NCBI GenBank assembly: GCA_958347955.1
Contig: CATVXH010000001.1
Location: forward strand, 268,168-332,167
Source: an uncultured Sutterella sp.
GTDB lineage: Bacteria; Pseudomonadota; Gammaproteobacteria; Burkholderiales; Burkholderiaceae_F
Reading direction: 5' to 3'
DNA length: 64,000 nucleotides
This document shows positions 1 through 8,333 of this stretch, piece after piece. Numbering within the stretch: position 1 is the first letter of the stretch; each line of letters begins with the position of its first letter. A program made the position numbers and the translations under genes. The notes under the pieces are model-generated. The model made no database searches, was not told the origin of the DNA, and saw only the letters and a list, made by a program, of their open reading frames with translations.

Positions 1-634
1 CGGATTCAGGGCAAGCTTCCAAAATTTGGTCGCGTAGACAATGGCCCTTGCCCAGCAATAAAAGTTTTCCAGACCGAACCTCGTCACGATGAATTTCAGT
101 CCGTTGCGCCCAAGGATGATCGTGTGGGACTGCAACAACGAAATCTTCATCGTAAAGGGGCATGAACATCAAGCCGGGTTCATTTATCGGCAAAGCCATG
201 ATGGCGACGTCAATATCACCGGCGCGAAGTTGCTCAAGCAAATTGGCTGTGTAATTTTCCGACAGAATCAGAGGCATTTTGGGAGCGATATGAAGCATCT
301 TGTGCACCAAACCCGGCATGAGATACGGGCTGATTGTGAAAATGGCTCCCAGACGCAAAGGGCCGCAAAGCGGGTCTTTGCCTTGCACGGCTAGCTCTTC
401 AATTCGCCTGACATCATCAAGAACTTTTTGCGCCTGCTCGACGATGGTTTCGCCGACGGGTGTCAGAGAGACTTCTTGAGAGCGGCGCTCAAAAATATGA
501 ACTCCGAGTTCCTCTTCCAACTTTCGCACCGCTACGGATAACGATGGCTGTGAAATGAAGCACGATTCGGCCGCACGTCCAAAATGACGTTCTCTGGCAA
601 CGGCGATGATGTATTTCAGTTCTGTCAGAGTCAT
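1..634 (-). CDS. oxyR: Hydrogen peroxide-sensing LysR-type regulator OxyR (C-terminus cut by window edge)
   Basis: Only the first 211 codons lie in the window. I translated the minus strand from the ATG at 632-634. Residues 1-60 form a LysR winged helix-turn-helix (HFGRAAE, SQPSLS, LEEELG), followed by the start of the substrate-binding-like domain. The motif GHCLRDQ places a cysteine at residue 199 and a second follows at 208, the same numbers as the redox-active pair in E. coli OxyR. This makes OxyR much more likely than a generic LysR protein. The gene starts 4 bp after recG, so the two are probably co-transcribed, an arrangement known in other proteobacteria. Expected role: induction of peroxide defence genes when Cys199-Cys208 is oxidised. 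Confidence 0.9.
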   Translation of the reverse strand, partial: MTLTELKYIIAVARERHFGRAAESCFISQPSLSVAVRKLEEELGVHIFERRSQEVSLTPVGETIVEQAQKVLDDVRRIEELAVQGKDPLCGPLRLGAIFTISPYLMPGLVHKMLHIAPKMPLILSENYTANLLEQLRAGDIDVAIMALPINEPGLMFMPLYDEDFVVAVPHDHPWAQRTEIHRDEVRSGKLLLLGKGHCLRDQILEACPES

Positions 635-638
635 ACTT

Positions 639-2693
639 TTAAGCCTCCAAAAAAGCTTCGTAATTGCTTAACCATCGAGCAGCGTGGCGTTTTGCGCTGT
701 CAGGATCCTCTTTTAGCCAGCGCTCGGCGAAGTTTCTCGCCGTCTCAAGTAGCGTTGAGTCTTTTTCTACGTCAGCGAAACGCAAAAGAGGAACACCGGA
801 TTGGCGTGCTCCTAAAAATTCTCCTGGTCCTCGGATTTCTAAATCGCGCTTGGCAATTTCAAATCCATCTGCGCTCTCGCGGATAACTTTTAGCCTTTCT
901 CGCCCCGTCTCGGAAAGATCACCATAGAGTAACACACAAAAACTTTTCTCAGCGCCGCGCCCAACCCGTCCGCGCAGTTGGTGAAGTTGCGCGAGTCCGA
1001 AACGCTCGGCGTGTTCAATGACCATGAGTGTTGCGTTGGGTACGTCAACTCCCACTTCGATGACGGTTGTGGCAACCAATATGTCCAAATTACCGTCTTT
1101 GAATGACTGCATGACCTCTTGTTTATCTTCTGGCGCGAGGGCTCCGTGAACCAACCCAATGCGCAGTTCAGGCAGCCATTGCTTTAATTCTTCATAAGTT
1201 TGGGTCGCCGCGGTGAGATCAACTTTGTCGCTCTCCTCAATAAGCGGACATACCCAATAGACCTGACGTCCTTGTCTGACCTGCTCGTTGATGACTGAGA
1301 TGACTTCGGCTTTACGTTTTAAGCTAATAAGTTTCGTGGTAATCGGTTGTCTTCCGGCAGGCAATTCATCGATTACCGACACGTCCAAATCGGCGAGGTA
1401 ACTCATCGCGAGTGTTCGCGGAATAGGTGTCGCAGAGAGCATTAAGAGGTGAGGCAAGTGTTGATCGTGTTCTTGTCTTAAAGCCAATCTCTGTGCCACG
1501 CCAAAACGATGTTGTTCATCGACAATAGCTAGTCCGAGGTTAGCGAACTTCACACTTTCTTGAATAAGCGCGTGGGTTCCGACGATGAGTTTTGCTTGAC
1601 CGTTTGCAATGGCGTTCAAACTGTCGTTGCGTTCCTTTGTTTTTTGTTTTCCCGCCAGCCAAACGATTTGAATGCCAAGAGGTTTGAGCCACTGCGAAAT
1701 CTTTTCGTAGTGTTGCTCGGCGAGAATCTCAGTAGGAGCCATTAGGGCGGCTTGAAATCCGGCATCAATGCAAAGGGTAGCGGCTAACGCCGCTATGACA
1801 GTCTTTCCGCTTCCGACATCACCTTGTACTAATCGATTCATTGGAACCGTGCGTGCCAAATCGGTTCGAATCTCAGAAAACACTCGTTGTTGAGCGGAGG
1901 TGAGGCTGAAAGGAAGTTGCTGAAAAAGCCGATCTGTCGTTGGCGAAGTCAACGGAGAGATCGGCCAGGCACGATTGGTGGCTTTTAATGCCCGAGAATA
2001 TTTGAGAGCGATTTGTTGCGCAACTAACTCGTCAAATTTTAGACGCAGCCATGCGGGATCAGTGCGCGCATCAAGAGCAGAAAGACTGGCTCCGACAGGA
2101 GGGTGATGGATATAACGTAGGGCATCGCCCAGAGCGGGTAGCTTCAGTTTGTTCAAAACGCTCTGAGGAATTAAATCTTTAATTTCTACGTCTAAAAGCG
2201 CTCTTGATATGCGTTTTCTGAGCCAATTTTGAGTAATCCCTTCACCAGCCGGATAAACCGGTGTCAAAGTGCTCGGTAAGGCCGTTCCAAGTAACGCATT
2301 GCGGATTTTCGGGTGAAGCATCTCTAGCCCGAAGTATCCGTCGCGGACTGGGCCGTAGAGGCGAATTTTTTGGCCGATTGCCAATTGCTTGATCTGTGAA
2401 GGGTAAAAATGCAAAAGGCGAACATAGAGTGTGCCGGTGCCGTCGGAGACTACAGCCTGAAGCTGTTCGCCAGAAGGACGTCTTACCCGATCACATCGAA
2501 TCACTTCAGCCTCGCATTGCTGGCTTTGGCCTGCTTGTAAGTCACAGATTGGCGTAATCTTGGTCTCGTCTTCATAACGCAACGGCAAATGCAAAACGTA
2601 ATCCCAATCTTTATTGAGACCGAGCTTGCTTAAGCGCTCTGACAGGGGTGCGAGCTTTTCGCCTTTTTTTCGCAGGTGCGTAGCCAGCGGCAT
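639..2693 (-). CDS. recG: ATP-dependent DNA helicase RecG
   Basis: The 684-aa protein has the usual RecG length and domain order. An N-terminal wedge/OB-fold region covers about residues 1-240. The helicase core follows, with Walker A GDVGSGKT, the DEQHRFG box, LSATPIPRT, and the C-terminal helicase motifs ATTVIEVGVDVP and QLRGRVGRG. RecG remodels stalled replication forks and branch-migrates Holliday junctions. ridA lies 23 bp upstream and oxyR 4 bp downstream on the same strand, so ridA-recG-oxyR is probably one unit. RidA and RecG are also near neighbours in other proteobacteria. Confidence 0.97.
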   Translation of the reverse strand: MPLATHLRKKGEKLAPLSERLSKLGLNKDWDYVLHLPLRYEDETKITPICDLQAGQSQQCEAEVIRCDRVRRPSGEQLQAVVSDGTGTLYVRLLHFYPSQIKQLAIGQKIRLYGPVRDGYFGLEMLHPKIRNALLGTALPSTLTPVYPAGEGITQNWLRKRISRALLDVEIKDLIPQSVLNKLKLPALGDALRYIHHPPVGASLSALDARTDPAWLRLKFDELVAQQIALKYSRALKATNRAWPISPLTSPTTDRLFQQLPFSLTSAQQRVFSEIRTDLARTVPMNRLVQGDVGSGKTVIAALAATLCIDAGFQAALMAPTEILAEQHYEKISQWLKPLGIQIVWLAGKQKTKERNDSLNAIANGQAKLIVGTHALIQESVKFANLGLAIVDEQHRFGVAQRLALRQEHDQHLPHLLMLSATPIPRTLAMSYLADLDVSVIDELPAGRQPITTKLISLKRKAEVISVINEQVRQGRQVYWVCPLIEESDKVDLTAATQTYEELKQWLPELRIGLVHGALAPEDKQEVMQSFKDGNLDILVATTVIEVGVDVPNATLMVIEHAERFGLAQLHQLRGRVGRGAEKSFCVLLYGDLSETGRERLKVIRESADGFEIAKRDLEIRGPGEFLGARQSGVPLLRFADVEKDSTLLETARNFAERWLKEDPDSAKRHAARWLSNYEAFLEA

Positions 2694-2716
2694 GGCAACA
2701 CTCTCTTATAGATTAA

Positions 2717-3094
2717 TTAGATGCTGACAATCGCCTCGACTTCCACTGCGCCAGATTTGGGCAGGGCAGCGACTGCAAAGCAGCTGCGGGCGGGATAGGG
2801 AGCTTGACAATACTCTTGCATTACCGCGTTGACGGCCGGGAAATTAGCCATGTCAGTCAGGAAAATAGTGATTTTCATGACGTTACTCATCGAGCCGCCG
2901 GCAGCTTCAATGATCGCCTTGAGATTTTCAAAAGCTTGGCGTGCTTGAGCGGTGAAGTCTTGCGGCAACTCTCCGGTTGCGGGGTCGATGCCCAATTGAC
3001 CTGAGGTGAATAAAGTGGCTGTTCCTTTGGTGGCTTGAGAATAAGGGCCGATAGCGGCGGGAGCCTTGTCGGTATGAATGATTTCATGAGCCAT
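2717..3094 (-). CDS. ridA: RidA family 2-iminobutanoate/2-iminopropanoate deaminase
   Basis: The 125-aa protein is a full-length RidA/YjgF/YER057c family member. It has the family signatures IGPYSQA near the N-terminus and YPARSCF near residue 105, whose arginine binds the substrate carboxylate in characterised RidA proteins. The family hydrolyses reactive enamine/imine intermediates released by PLP enzymes such as threonine dehydratase. A GGAGATCATCACC sequence directly before the ATG serves as ribosome binding site. It is followed by recG. Confidence 0.93.
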   Translation of the reverse strand: MAHEIIHTDKAPAAIGPYSQATKGTATLFTSGQLGIDPATGELPQDFTAQARQAFENLKAIIEAAGGSMSNVMKITIFLTDMANFPAVNAVMQEYCQAPYPARSCFAVAALPKSGAVEVEAIVSI

Positions 3095-3755
3095 GGTGAT
3101 GATCTCCTAAGTTTCCTAATTGTGGTTTTACAGAATAACGTCGTTAATTGTAACTGTTGCGGCCTGTGTTAAGTCATAAAGAGAAGGTCTGTTTTTTGTC
3201 AAAAAGTTTATTGAATTTGATTTTGATCGTAGAGGAGCTTCTACGTGTTTTGACAGTTTGGTGTAAACTTCGGGTTAATCCCAATAGGTGTTCGCACTGT
3301 TGGCCTCTAAACTGCTCGCCGCTATAGGTGTGGTTGGAAGCGCTGGCGTTTCTGAACACGAATGGAGAAAAGTATGTTTTACCTTTAAGCAATTTCGTTT
3401 CGGGCTTCTGAGGACGACCGAGGCGGTATTTTGTACTTAAAGGTTGAACTTATTTTTGTAACAGCTGAATTCACAATTGGGTCCGTTGCGGTTTGACAAG
3501 CCGCAATTGACGAGTTCAGCGGAGTATTTGTCCGTGCTTGACGCGCGAGAATACGTCCCCTTAATGGATGTTAACGGTACCCTTCAGAGGTTGCCGCAGA
3601 CAAAAGAGAGAGTGCATTCTCTTGGGTTTCCCGAGGTGGACGGTTCGGTAGTAGCGGTTGAGGCGAACATGGGGAACCTTTTTAAAAGACCCCTGCCGGG
3701 AAAGAACTTGAGTTCTTGACCGGTGGCCCTCTTGGATCAAGGAGACCAAGTAATT
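3095..3755. other. 661-bp intergenic region between divergent ridA and frdA
   Basis: No convincing gene is present. Short open frames at 3174-3392 (minus) and 3477-3719 (plus, TTG start) have no recognisable family and no ribosome binding site, so I treat them as chance. The region must hold the promoters of ridA (leftward) and the strongly expressed frdAB (rightward). A short inverted repeat, CGTAG...CTACG, lies at 3228-3246. A possible FNR-like box and sigma70 promoter are listed separately. If that promoter is real, frdA has a leader of roughly 470 nt. Confidence 0.6.
3217..3279 (+). promoter_or_regulatory. Possible FNR-like box plus sigma70 promoter for frdAB
   Basis: At 3217-3230 the sequence TTGAT-TTTG-ATCGT matches 8 of the 10 defined positions of the FNR/CRP-type consensus TTGAT-N4-ATCAA. 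A TTGACA -35 hexamer at 3250-3255 and GTTAAT at 3274-3279 are 18 bp apart. With a start near 3285, the box would be centred about 61-62 bp upstream, a classical class I activator position. Anaerobic control would suit fumarate reductase. The match is imperfect and AT-rich DNA yields such patterns by chance. Confidence 0.3.
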
Positions 3756-5741
3756 ATGAAAATCATCTACACCGACGTGCTGGTGGTTGGTGCCGGCTTG
3801 GCTGGTTTGCGTATGGCAGTGGCTGCCAAGCGTCGCGGTCAGGACACCATCATCTTGTCGCTGGTGCCGCCCAAGCGTTCTCACTCGAAGGCCGCTCAAG
3901 GTGGTATGCAAGCTTCTTTGGGTAATGTGATTAAAGGTTTGGGCGATAACGAAGACGTCCACTTTGCCGACACGGTTAAGGGTTCCGACTGGGGCTGCGA
4001 CCAAGAAGTTGCCCGTTTGTTTGTGAACACCTCCCCGAAGGCTGTCCGTGAATTGGCTGCCTGGGGTGTGCCTTGGAGTCGTATCACCCCGGGTGATCGT
4101 CAAGTGATCATCAACGGTGAACGCGTGACGATTACCGAACGTAAGGAAGCCGCCGGCCTTATCGGTCAACGTGACTTCGGTGGTACGAAGAAGTGGCGTA
4201 CGTGCTTCGTGTCTGACGGCACGGGTCATGCCATGTTGAACGCTGTGAGCGACCGTGTGATCGCTGAACACATCCCGGTTGTGGAACGCGTTGAAGCTAT
4301 CGCGTTGATTCATGATGGTAAGCGCTGCTACGGTGCAGTTGTCCGTGATTTGATCACGGGTGAATTGATGGCCTATGTGTCTAAGGCTACGGCAATCGCC
4401 GCCGGCGGTGCCGGTCGTCTGTTCCGTGTGACCACGAACGCCGTTATCTGTGAAGGCACGGGTCACTCCTTGGCTTTGGAAACCGGTGTTGCCACTTTGG
4501 GCAACATGGAAGCTGTTCAGTTCCACCCGACGGGTATTTTCCCTGCCGGTATTCTTGTGACTGAAGGTTGCCGTGGTGACGGTGGCCTGTTGCGTGACGT
4601 TGACGGTCACCGCTTCATGCCGGATGTGGAACCGGAAAAGAAGGAATTGGCTTCTCGCGACGTGGTGAGCCGCCGTATGGAAGAACGCATCGCTCAAGGC
4701 AAGGGTGTGAAGAGCCGCTTCGGTGAACACATCTGGTTGGACATCACCTTGTTGGGCGAACATCACATTAAGCACAACCTCCGTGAAGTGTATGAAATCT
4801 GCCACTACTTCTTGGGTGTTGACCCGGTGAAGGAATGGATCCCTGTGCGTCCTGCTCAGCACTACACGATGGGCGGTATCCGCACCGACTATAAGGGTGA
4901 AAGCCGTCAATTGAAGGGCTTGTTCGCCGCCGGTGAATGCGCCTGCTGGGATATGCACGGTTTCAACCGCTTGGGTGGTAACTCCGTGGCTGAAACGGTT
5001 GTGGCTGGTATGTTGGTTGGCGAATATATTGCTGACTTCTGCGAAAAGCCTGAAAACGTTATTGATATCCCGACCTCTATCGTCTATGACTTCATCAAGC
5101 GCGAACAAGCTAAGCTTGATCGCTTCTGCGATGGCCACGGTACTGAAGACCCGGCTCAATTGCGCGCTCGCATGCAAGACATCATGACTTCCAAGATCGG
5201 TATTTTCCGTCGCGGCGCCGATATGGAAAGCGCTATCAGCGAATTGGAAGATCTGTACAAGCGTTCCTTCAACTCTGCCTGTAAGTCTCAACTTGGCGCC
5301 AACACTGAATTGACGTACGTTTATCGCACGCAAAAGATGTTGCGCTTGGCTTTGACGATTGCTTGCGGTGCTTCTGCTCGTACGGAATCTCGCGGTGCTC
5401 ACTTCCGTGAAGACTACCCGGTTCGTGACGACAGCAAGTGGCTCAAGCGCACGTTGGCTTCCTGGAAGGACGAAAACGACACGTTGCCGACGCTTTCTTA
5501 CGAAGATCTCGACGTCAACAAGATGGAATTGCCTCCGGGTTGGCGTGGTTATGGTGCCAAGAACTACATCGATCACCCGGATACGGCCAAGCGTCAAGCT
5601 GAAGTCGATGAAATCCGCGCGAAGATGGAAGCCGAAGGCGCCGATCGTTTCGCTATCCAAAACGCCTTAATGCCGTACGCTCACCTCTTGCCGAAGCGCT
5701 TGCAAGGTAAGAACGAACGTATTGATGAACCTTTGGCCTAA
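3756..5741 (+). CDS. frdA: Fumarate reductase flavoprotein subunit, Wolinella type
   Basis: The 661-aa protein oxidises/reduces the succinate/fumarate couple at a covalent [13 protein letters not shown] (residues 10-19) is the dinucleotide-binding motif. [10 protein letters not shown] contains His43, the covalent FAD ligand position in Wolinella succinogenes Frd[15 protein letters not shown] and the [11 protein letters not shown] block form the active site and FAD region. I chose the ATG at 3756 over an upstream in-frame start because AAGGAG at 3739-3744 precedes it and it gives the Wolinella N-terminus. Length and colinearity match the epsilonproteobacterial enzyme (about 656 aa) better than E. 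coli FrdA (602 aa). Codon use is extremely biased (GAA, AAG, CAA, TTG), implying very high expression. frdB follows 14 bp later; no membrane-anchor gene is adjacent. Confidence 0.95.
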   Translation: MKIIYTDVLVVGAGLAGLRMAVAAKRRGQDTIILSLVPPKRSHSKAAQGGMQASLGNVIKGLGDNEDVHFADTVKGSDWGCDQEVARLFVNTSPKAVRELAAWGVPWSRITPGDRQVIINGERVTITERKEAAGLIGQRDFGGTKKWRTCFVSDGTGHAMLNAVSDRVIAEHIPVVERVEAIALIHDGKRCYGAVVRDLITGELMAYVSKATAIAAGGAGRLFRVTTNAVICEGTGHSLALETGVATLGNMEAVQFHPTGIFPAGILVTEGCRGDGGLLRDVDGHRFMPDVEPEKKELASRDVVSRRMEERIAQGKGVKSRFGEHIWLDITLLGEHHIKHNLREVYEICHYFLGVDPVKEWIPVRPAQHYTMGGIRTDYKGESRQLKGLFAAGECACWDMHGFNRLGGNSVAETVVAGMLVGEYIADFCEKPENVIDIPTSIVYDFIKREQAKLDRFCDGHGTEDPAQLRARMQDIMTSKIGIFRRGADMESAISELEDLYKRSFNSACKSQLGANTELTYVYRTQKMLRLALTIACGASARTESRGAHFREDYPVRDDSKWLKRTLASWKDENDTLPTLSYEDLDVNKMELPPGWRGYGAKNYIDHPDTAKRQAEVDEIRAKMEAEGADRFAIQNALMPYAHLLPKRLQGKNERIDEPLA

Positions 5742-5755
5742 GGAGCTGACGAAAA

Positions 5756-6562
5756 ATGAGTGAAAACAATACCCAAAAGCAACATCGTCTGCTCAAGATC
5801 AGCATTTTGCGTTACAACCCCGCTGATCCGGCTAGCGTGCCTCACATGCAGACGTTCGATTTGGAAGAATCTGATTCGATGACCTTGTTCATCGCTTTGA
5901 ACGAAATTCGTGAAAAGCAAGATCCTTCTTTGCAATTTGACTTCGTGTGCCGTGCCGGTATTTGCGGTTCTTGCGCCATGATGATCAATGGTAAGCCCGG
6001 TTTGGCTTGCCGTACGTTGACCCGTGACCTGCCGACGGAATTCACGTTGGCTCCGTTGCCGGCCTTCGAATTGATTGGTGACTTGTCCGTCAACACTGGT
6101 AAGTGGATGCGTAACATGAGCGAACGCATGGAAACGTGGGTTCACTTGAAGGAAGAAGAAGTCGATATCTGCCGCAAGGAAGAACCGATGGATCCGCAAT
6201 TGGCTGAAGATATTTACCTCTTGGACCGTTGCGTGGAATGCGGTTGCTGTATCGCTGGTTGCGGTACGGTTCGTATGCGTCCTGACTTCGCCGGTGGCGT
6301 GGCCATCAATAAGATCGCCCGCTTCCGCCTCGACCCGCGTGACCATCGTAACGATGCCGACTACTATGAAGTGATCGGTGACGACAGCGGTGTGTTCGGT
6401 TGCATGTCCTTGTTGGCTTGCCACGACTTCTGCCCGAAGCAATTGCCGTTGAAGACTCAAATTGCTTTCATCCGTCGTAAGATGGCTGAACAAGGTATCC
6501 GCGGCTACGATAAGGTTTTGCCGACCCCGAAGAAGGCAATTCCTATCAAGGTCGTGAAGTAA
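5756..6562 (+). CDS. frdB: Fumarate reductase iron-sulfur subunit
   Basis: The 268-aa protein carries electrons from the cytochrome b to FrdA. CRAGICGSC plus a downstream LACRT form the [2Fe-2S] ferredoxin domain. CVECGCCIAGC and the later CHDFCPK supply the cysteines for the [4Fe-4S] and [3Fe-4S] clusters. The sequence resembles Wolinella FrdB through GVFGCM.LLACHD and the C-terminal RRKM. It carries about 30 extra residues, mostly a basic, proline-containing C-terminal tail and a short N-terminal extension. GGAG lies 9 bp before the ATG. Codon bias is the same as in frdA. Confidence 0.95.
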   Translation: MSENNTQKQHRLLKISILRYNPADPASVPHMQTFDLEESDSMTLFIALNEIREKQDPSLQFDFVCRAGICGSCAMMINGKPGLACRTLTRDLPTEFTLAPLPAFELIGDLSVNTGKWMRNMSERMETWVHLKEEEVDICRKEEPMDPQLAEDIYLLDRCVECGCCIAGCGTVRMRPDFAGGVAINKIARFRLDPRDHRNDADYYEVIGDDSGVFGCMSLLACHDFCPKQLPLKTQIAFIRRKMAEQGIRGYDKVLPTPKKAIPIKVVK

Positions 6563-6563
6563 T

Positions 6564-6614
6564 TCTCAAAACTTGAGAGAGGTTGTGAAGCATTGGAAAC
6601 AGTGCTTCACGACC
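6564..6614 (+). other. Two hairpins in the frdB-aspA gap
   Basis: Directly after the frdB stop there is TCTCAA-aac-TTGAGA (6564-6578). A longer imperfect hairpin follows, GGTTGTGAAGCA pairing with TGCTTCACGACC around a 10-nt loop (6581-6614). Neither is followed by a T-tract, so they look more like mRNA 3'-end stabilisers or processing sites than intrinsic terminators. The rest of the gap to aspA shows no clear promoter; GAGGAG precedes the aspA ATG. Confidence 0.45.
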
Positions 6615-6756
6615 GATTGAGGGTTTTGAAACCCTACGAGAGGTCAATAGACCGACGATGATCTTAAAAGGGTTATCGATTGACATCGCGTAGTTTTTAG
6701 AACGGAGACGCCTCAAAGACGCCTTCTTAATTGATTTAACGAGGAGCAAAATAAAC

Positions 6757-8157
6757 ATGTCTCGTATTGAATATGACTTCCTTGGTGGCAAGGAAATTCC
6801 TGATGACTGCTACTATGGTGTGCAAACCCTTCGTGGCAAGGAAAACTTCCATGTGACGGAAATGTCCATGGCTCAAGAACCGTTCTTCATCATTGCTTTT
6901 GCCTATGTGAAGAAGGCTGCTGCTATGGCCAACAAGGAACTCGGCACGATCCCGGCCAACGTCGCTGACGCTTTGATCTGGGCTTGCGACCAATTGATCG
7001 CTGGCAAATACCATGATCAATTCGTGACCGACTGGGTCCAAGGTGGTGCCGGTACGTCCACGAACATGAACTGCAATGAAGTCATCTGCAACTTGGCCGC
7101 TGAAAAGTTGGGTTCCAAGAAGGGTGACTACGCTTTGGTTTCTCCGAACGACCATGCAAACTTCGGTCAATCCACCAACGACACGTACCCGACCGCTTTC
7201 CACGTTGCCTTGTTGCTCCGCAGCAATGTGATGTTGAAGGCCGTTGAAGACCTCGTCGCTTCCTTCTACAAGAAGGCTGAAGAATTCAAGACCGTCTTGA
7301 AGATGGGTCGTACGCACTTGCAAGACGCTGTGCCGATGACCTTGGGTCAAGAATTCCATGGCTGGGGCTTCACGATCGCTGACGAAATCAAGACGATCAA
7401 AGATGCTCAAGAACATCTTTATGTCGTTAACCTCGGCGGTACGGCTATCGGTACGACCGTGACGGCTCACCCGGATTATCCGGCCTTGGCTGTCAAGTAC
7501 TTGGCTGAATTGACTGGCTTGCCGATGCGCAACAGCGAAGATTTGATCGCTGCTACCTCTGACTGCGGTGGCTATGTTGCTATCTCCAGCGCCATGAAGA
7601 GCTTGGCCGTTAAGTTGACGAAGGTTTGCAATGACTTGCGCTTGTTGGCTTCTGGTCCGCGTTGCGGCTTCCAAGAAGTGAACCTCCCGCAAATGCAACC
7701 GGGTTCTTCTATCATGCCGGGTAAGGTCAATCCGGTTGAATTGGAAGCTATGAACCAAGCCAGCTTCATCGCTATCGGTTTGGACACCACGGTCATGTTG
7801 GCTGCCTCTGCTGGCCAACTCGAATTGAACGTGATGGAACCGCCGATCACGTGGGCTTTGTTCTTCGGTATGAAGGTCATGACCAACGCCATGAACGGCA
7901 TGCGTACGAAGTGCATTGACGGTATCACCCCCAATGTCGAACGCTGCAAGGACTTGGTGATGGGTTCCTTGGGCATTATCACGATCTTGAAGCCGCACTT
8001 CGGTTACAAGACCTGCTCTGAAATCGCCCACGAAGGTTACCACACTGGTAAGACCTTGCATCAACTCATCGTTGAAGAACGTAAGTTGATGACGCAAGAA
8101 GAATGGGACAAGGTTTTCAATTTGCAAAACTTGATCGCTCCTAAGTTCGAAATGTAA
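6757..8157 (+). CDS. aspA: Aspartate ammonia-lyase (aspartase)
   Basis: The 466-aa enzyme converts L-aspartate to fumarate and ammonia. It has the fumarase/aspartase superfamily signature GSSIMPGKVNP near residue 320, the substrate-binding GAGTSTNMN block near residue 90, GRTHLQDA, and the C-terminal GYKTCSEIAHEG. The aspartase-specific TNMNCNEVI and full length argue for AspA over fumarase C. It sits between frdAB and dcuA and shares their codon bias. Together these encode uptake of aspartate, its conversion to fumarate, and fumarate respiration. Confidence 0.95.
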   Translation: MSRIEYDFLGGKEIPDDCYYGVQTLRGKENFHVTEMSMAQEPFFIIAFAYVKKAAAMANKELGTIPANVADALIWACDQLIAGKYHDQFVTDWVQGGAGTSTNMNCNEVICNLAAEKLGSKKGDYALVSPNDHANFGQSTNDTYPTAFHVALLLRSNVMLKAVEDLVASFYKKAEEFKTVLKMGRTHLQDAVPMTLGQEFHGWGFTIADEIKTIKDAQEHLYVVNLGGTAIGTTVTAHPDYPALAVKYLAELTGLPMRNSEDLIAATSDCGGYVAISSAMKSLAVKLTKVCNDLRLLASGPRCGFQEVNLPQMQPGSSIMPGKVNPVELEAMNQASFIAIGLDTTVMLAASAGQLELNVMEPPITWALFFGMKVMTNAMNGMRTKCIDGITPNVERCKDLVMGSLGIITILKPHFGYKTCSEIAHEGYHTGKTLHQLIVEERKLMTQEEWDKVFNLQNLIAPKFEM

Positions 8158-8168
8158 TTTTGAACCTA

Positions 8169-8246
8169 GGGAAAACTCCGTAGTGATTTTTTTCGTTACG
8201 GGGTAAAGTTCCCACAGTCGTGTTGGCGGCGGAGAAATCCGCCGCC
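8169..8246 (+). other. Hairpin-rich aspA-dcuA intercistronic leader
   Basis: The 176 bp between aspA and dcuA contain two hairpins. The first (8169-8213) nests CCGTA/TACGG inside GGGAA/TTCCC around a T-rich loop. The second is a perfect GC-rich stem, GGCGGCGGA-gaaa-TCCGCCGCC (8225-8246), with a GNRA-like tetraloop. Neither has a run of T after it. They may set different mRNA levels for aspA and dcuA by processing or partial termination. Confidence 0.45.
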
Positions 8247-8333
8247 GATGCGAATGGGTCTAGAGTAGTTTTGGGAAACCTTCTCTGTTCTAGAAATAAA
8301 AAAGATAATAACTACTCCGGTTTTGGGGGTAAT

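Noticed and set aside
3174..3719. Two small frames (72 and 80 aa) in the ridA-frdA gap
   Set aside because: No ribosome binding site, one uses a TTG start, and the sequences show no signal peptide, domain or codon bias like the neighbours.
3561..5660. A 699-aa open frame antisense to frdA
   Set aside because: It results from the codon bias of frdA, which avoids codons that read as stops on the other strand. The predicted protein is low-complexity (Thr/His/Arg-rich) with no family features.
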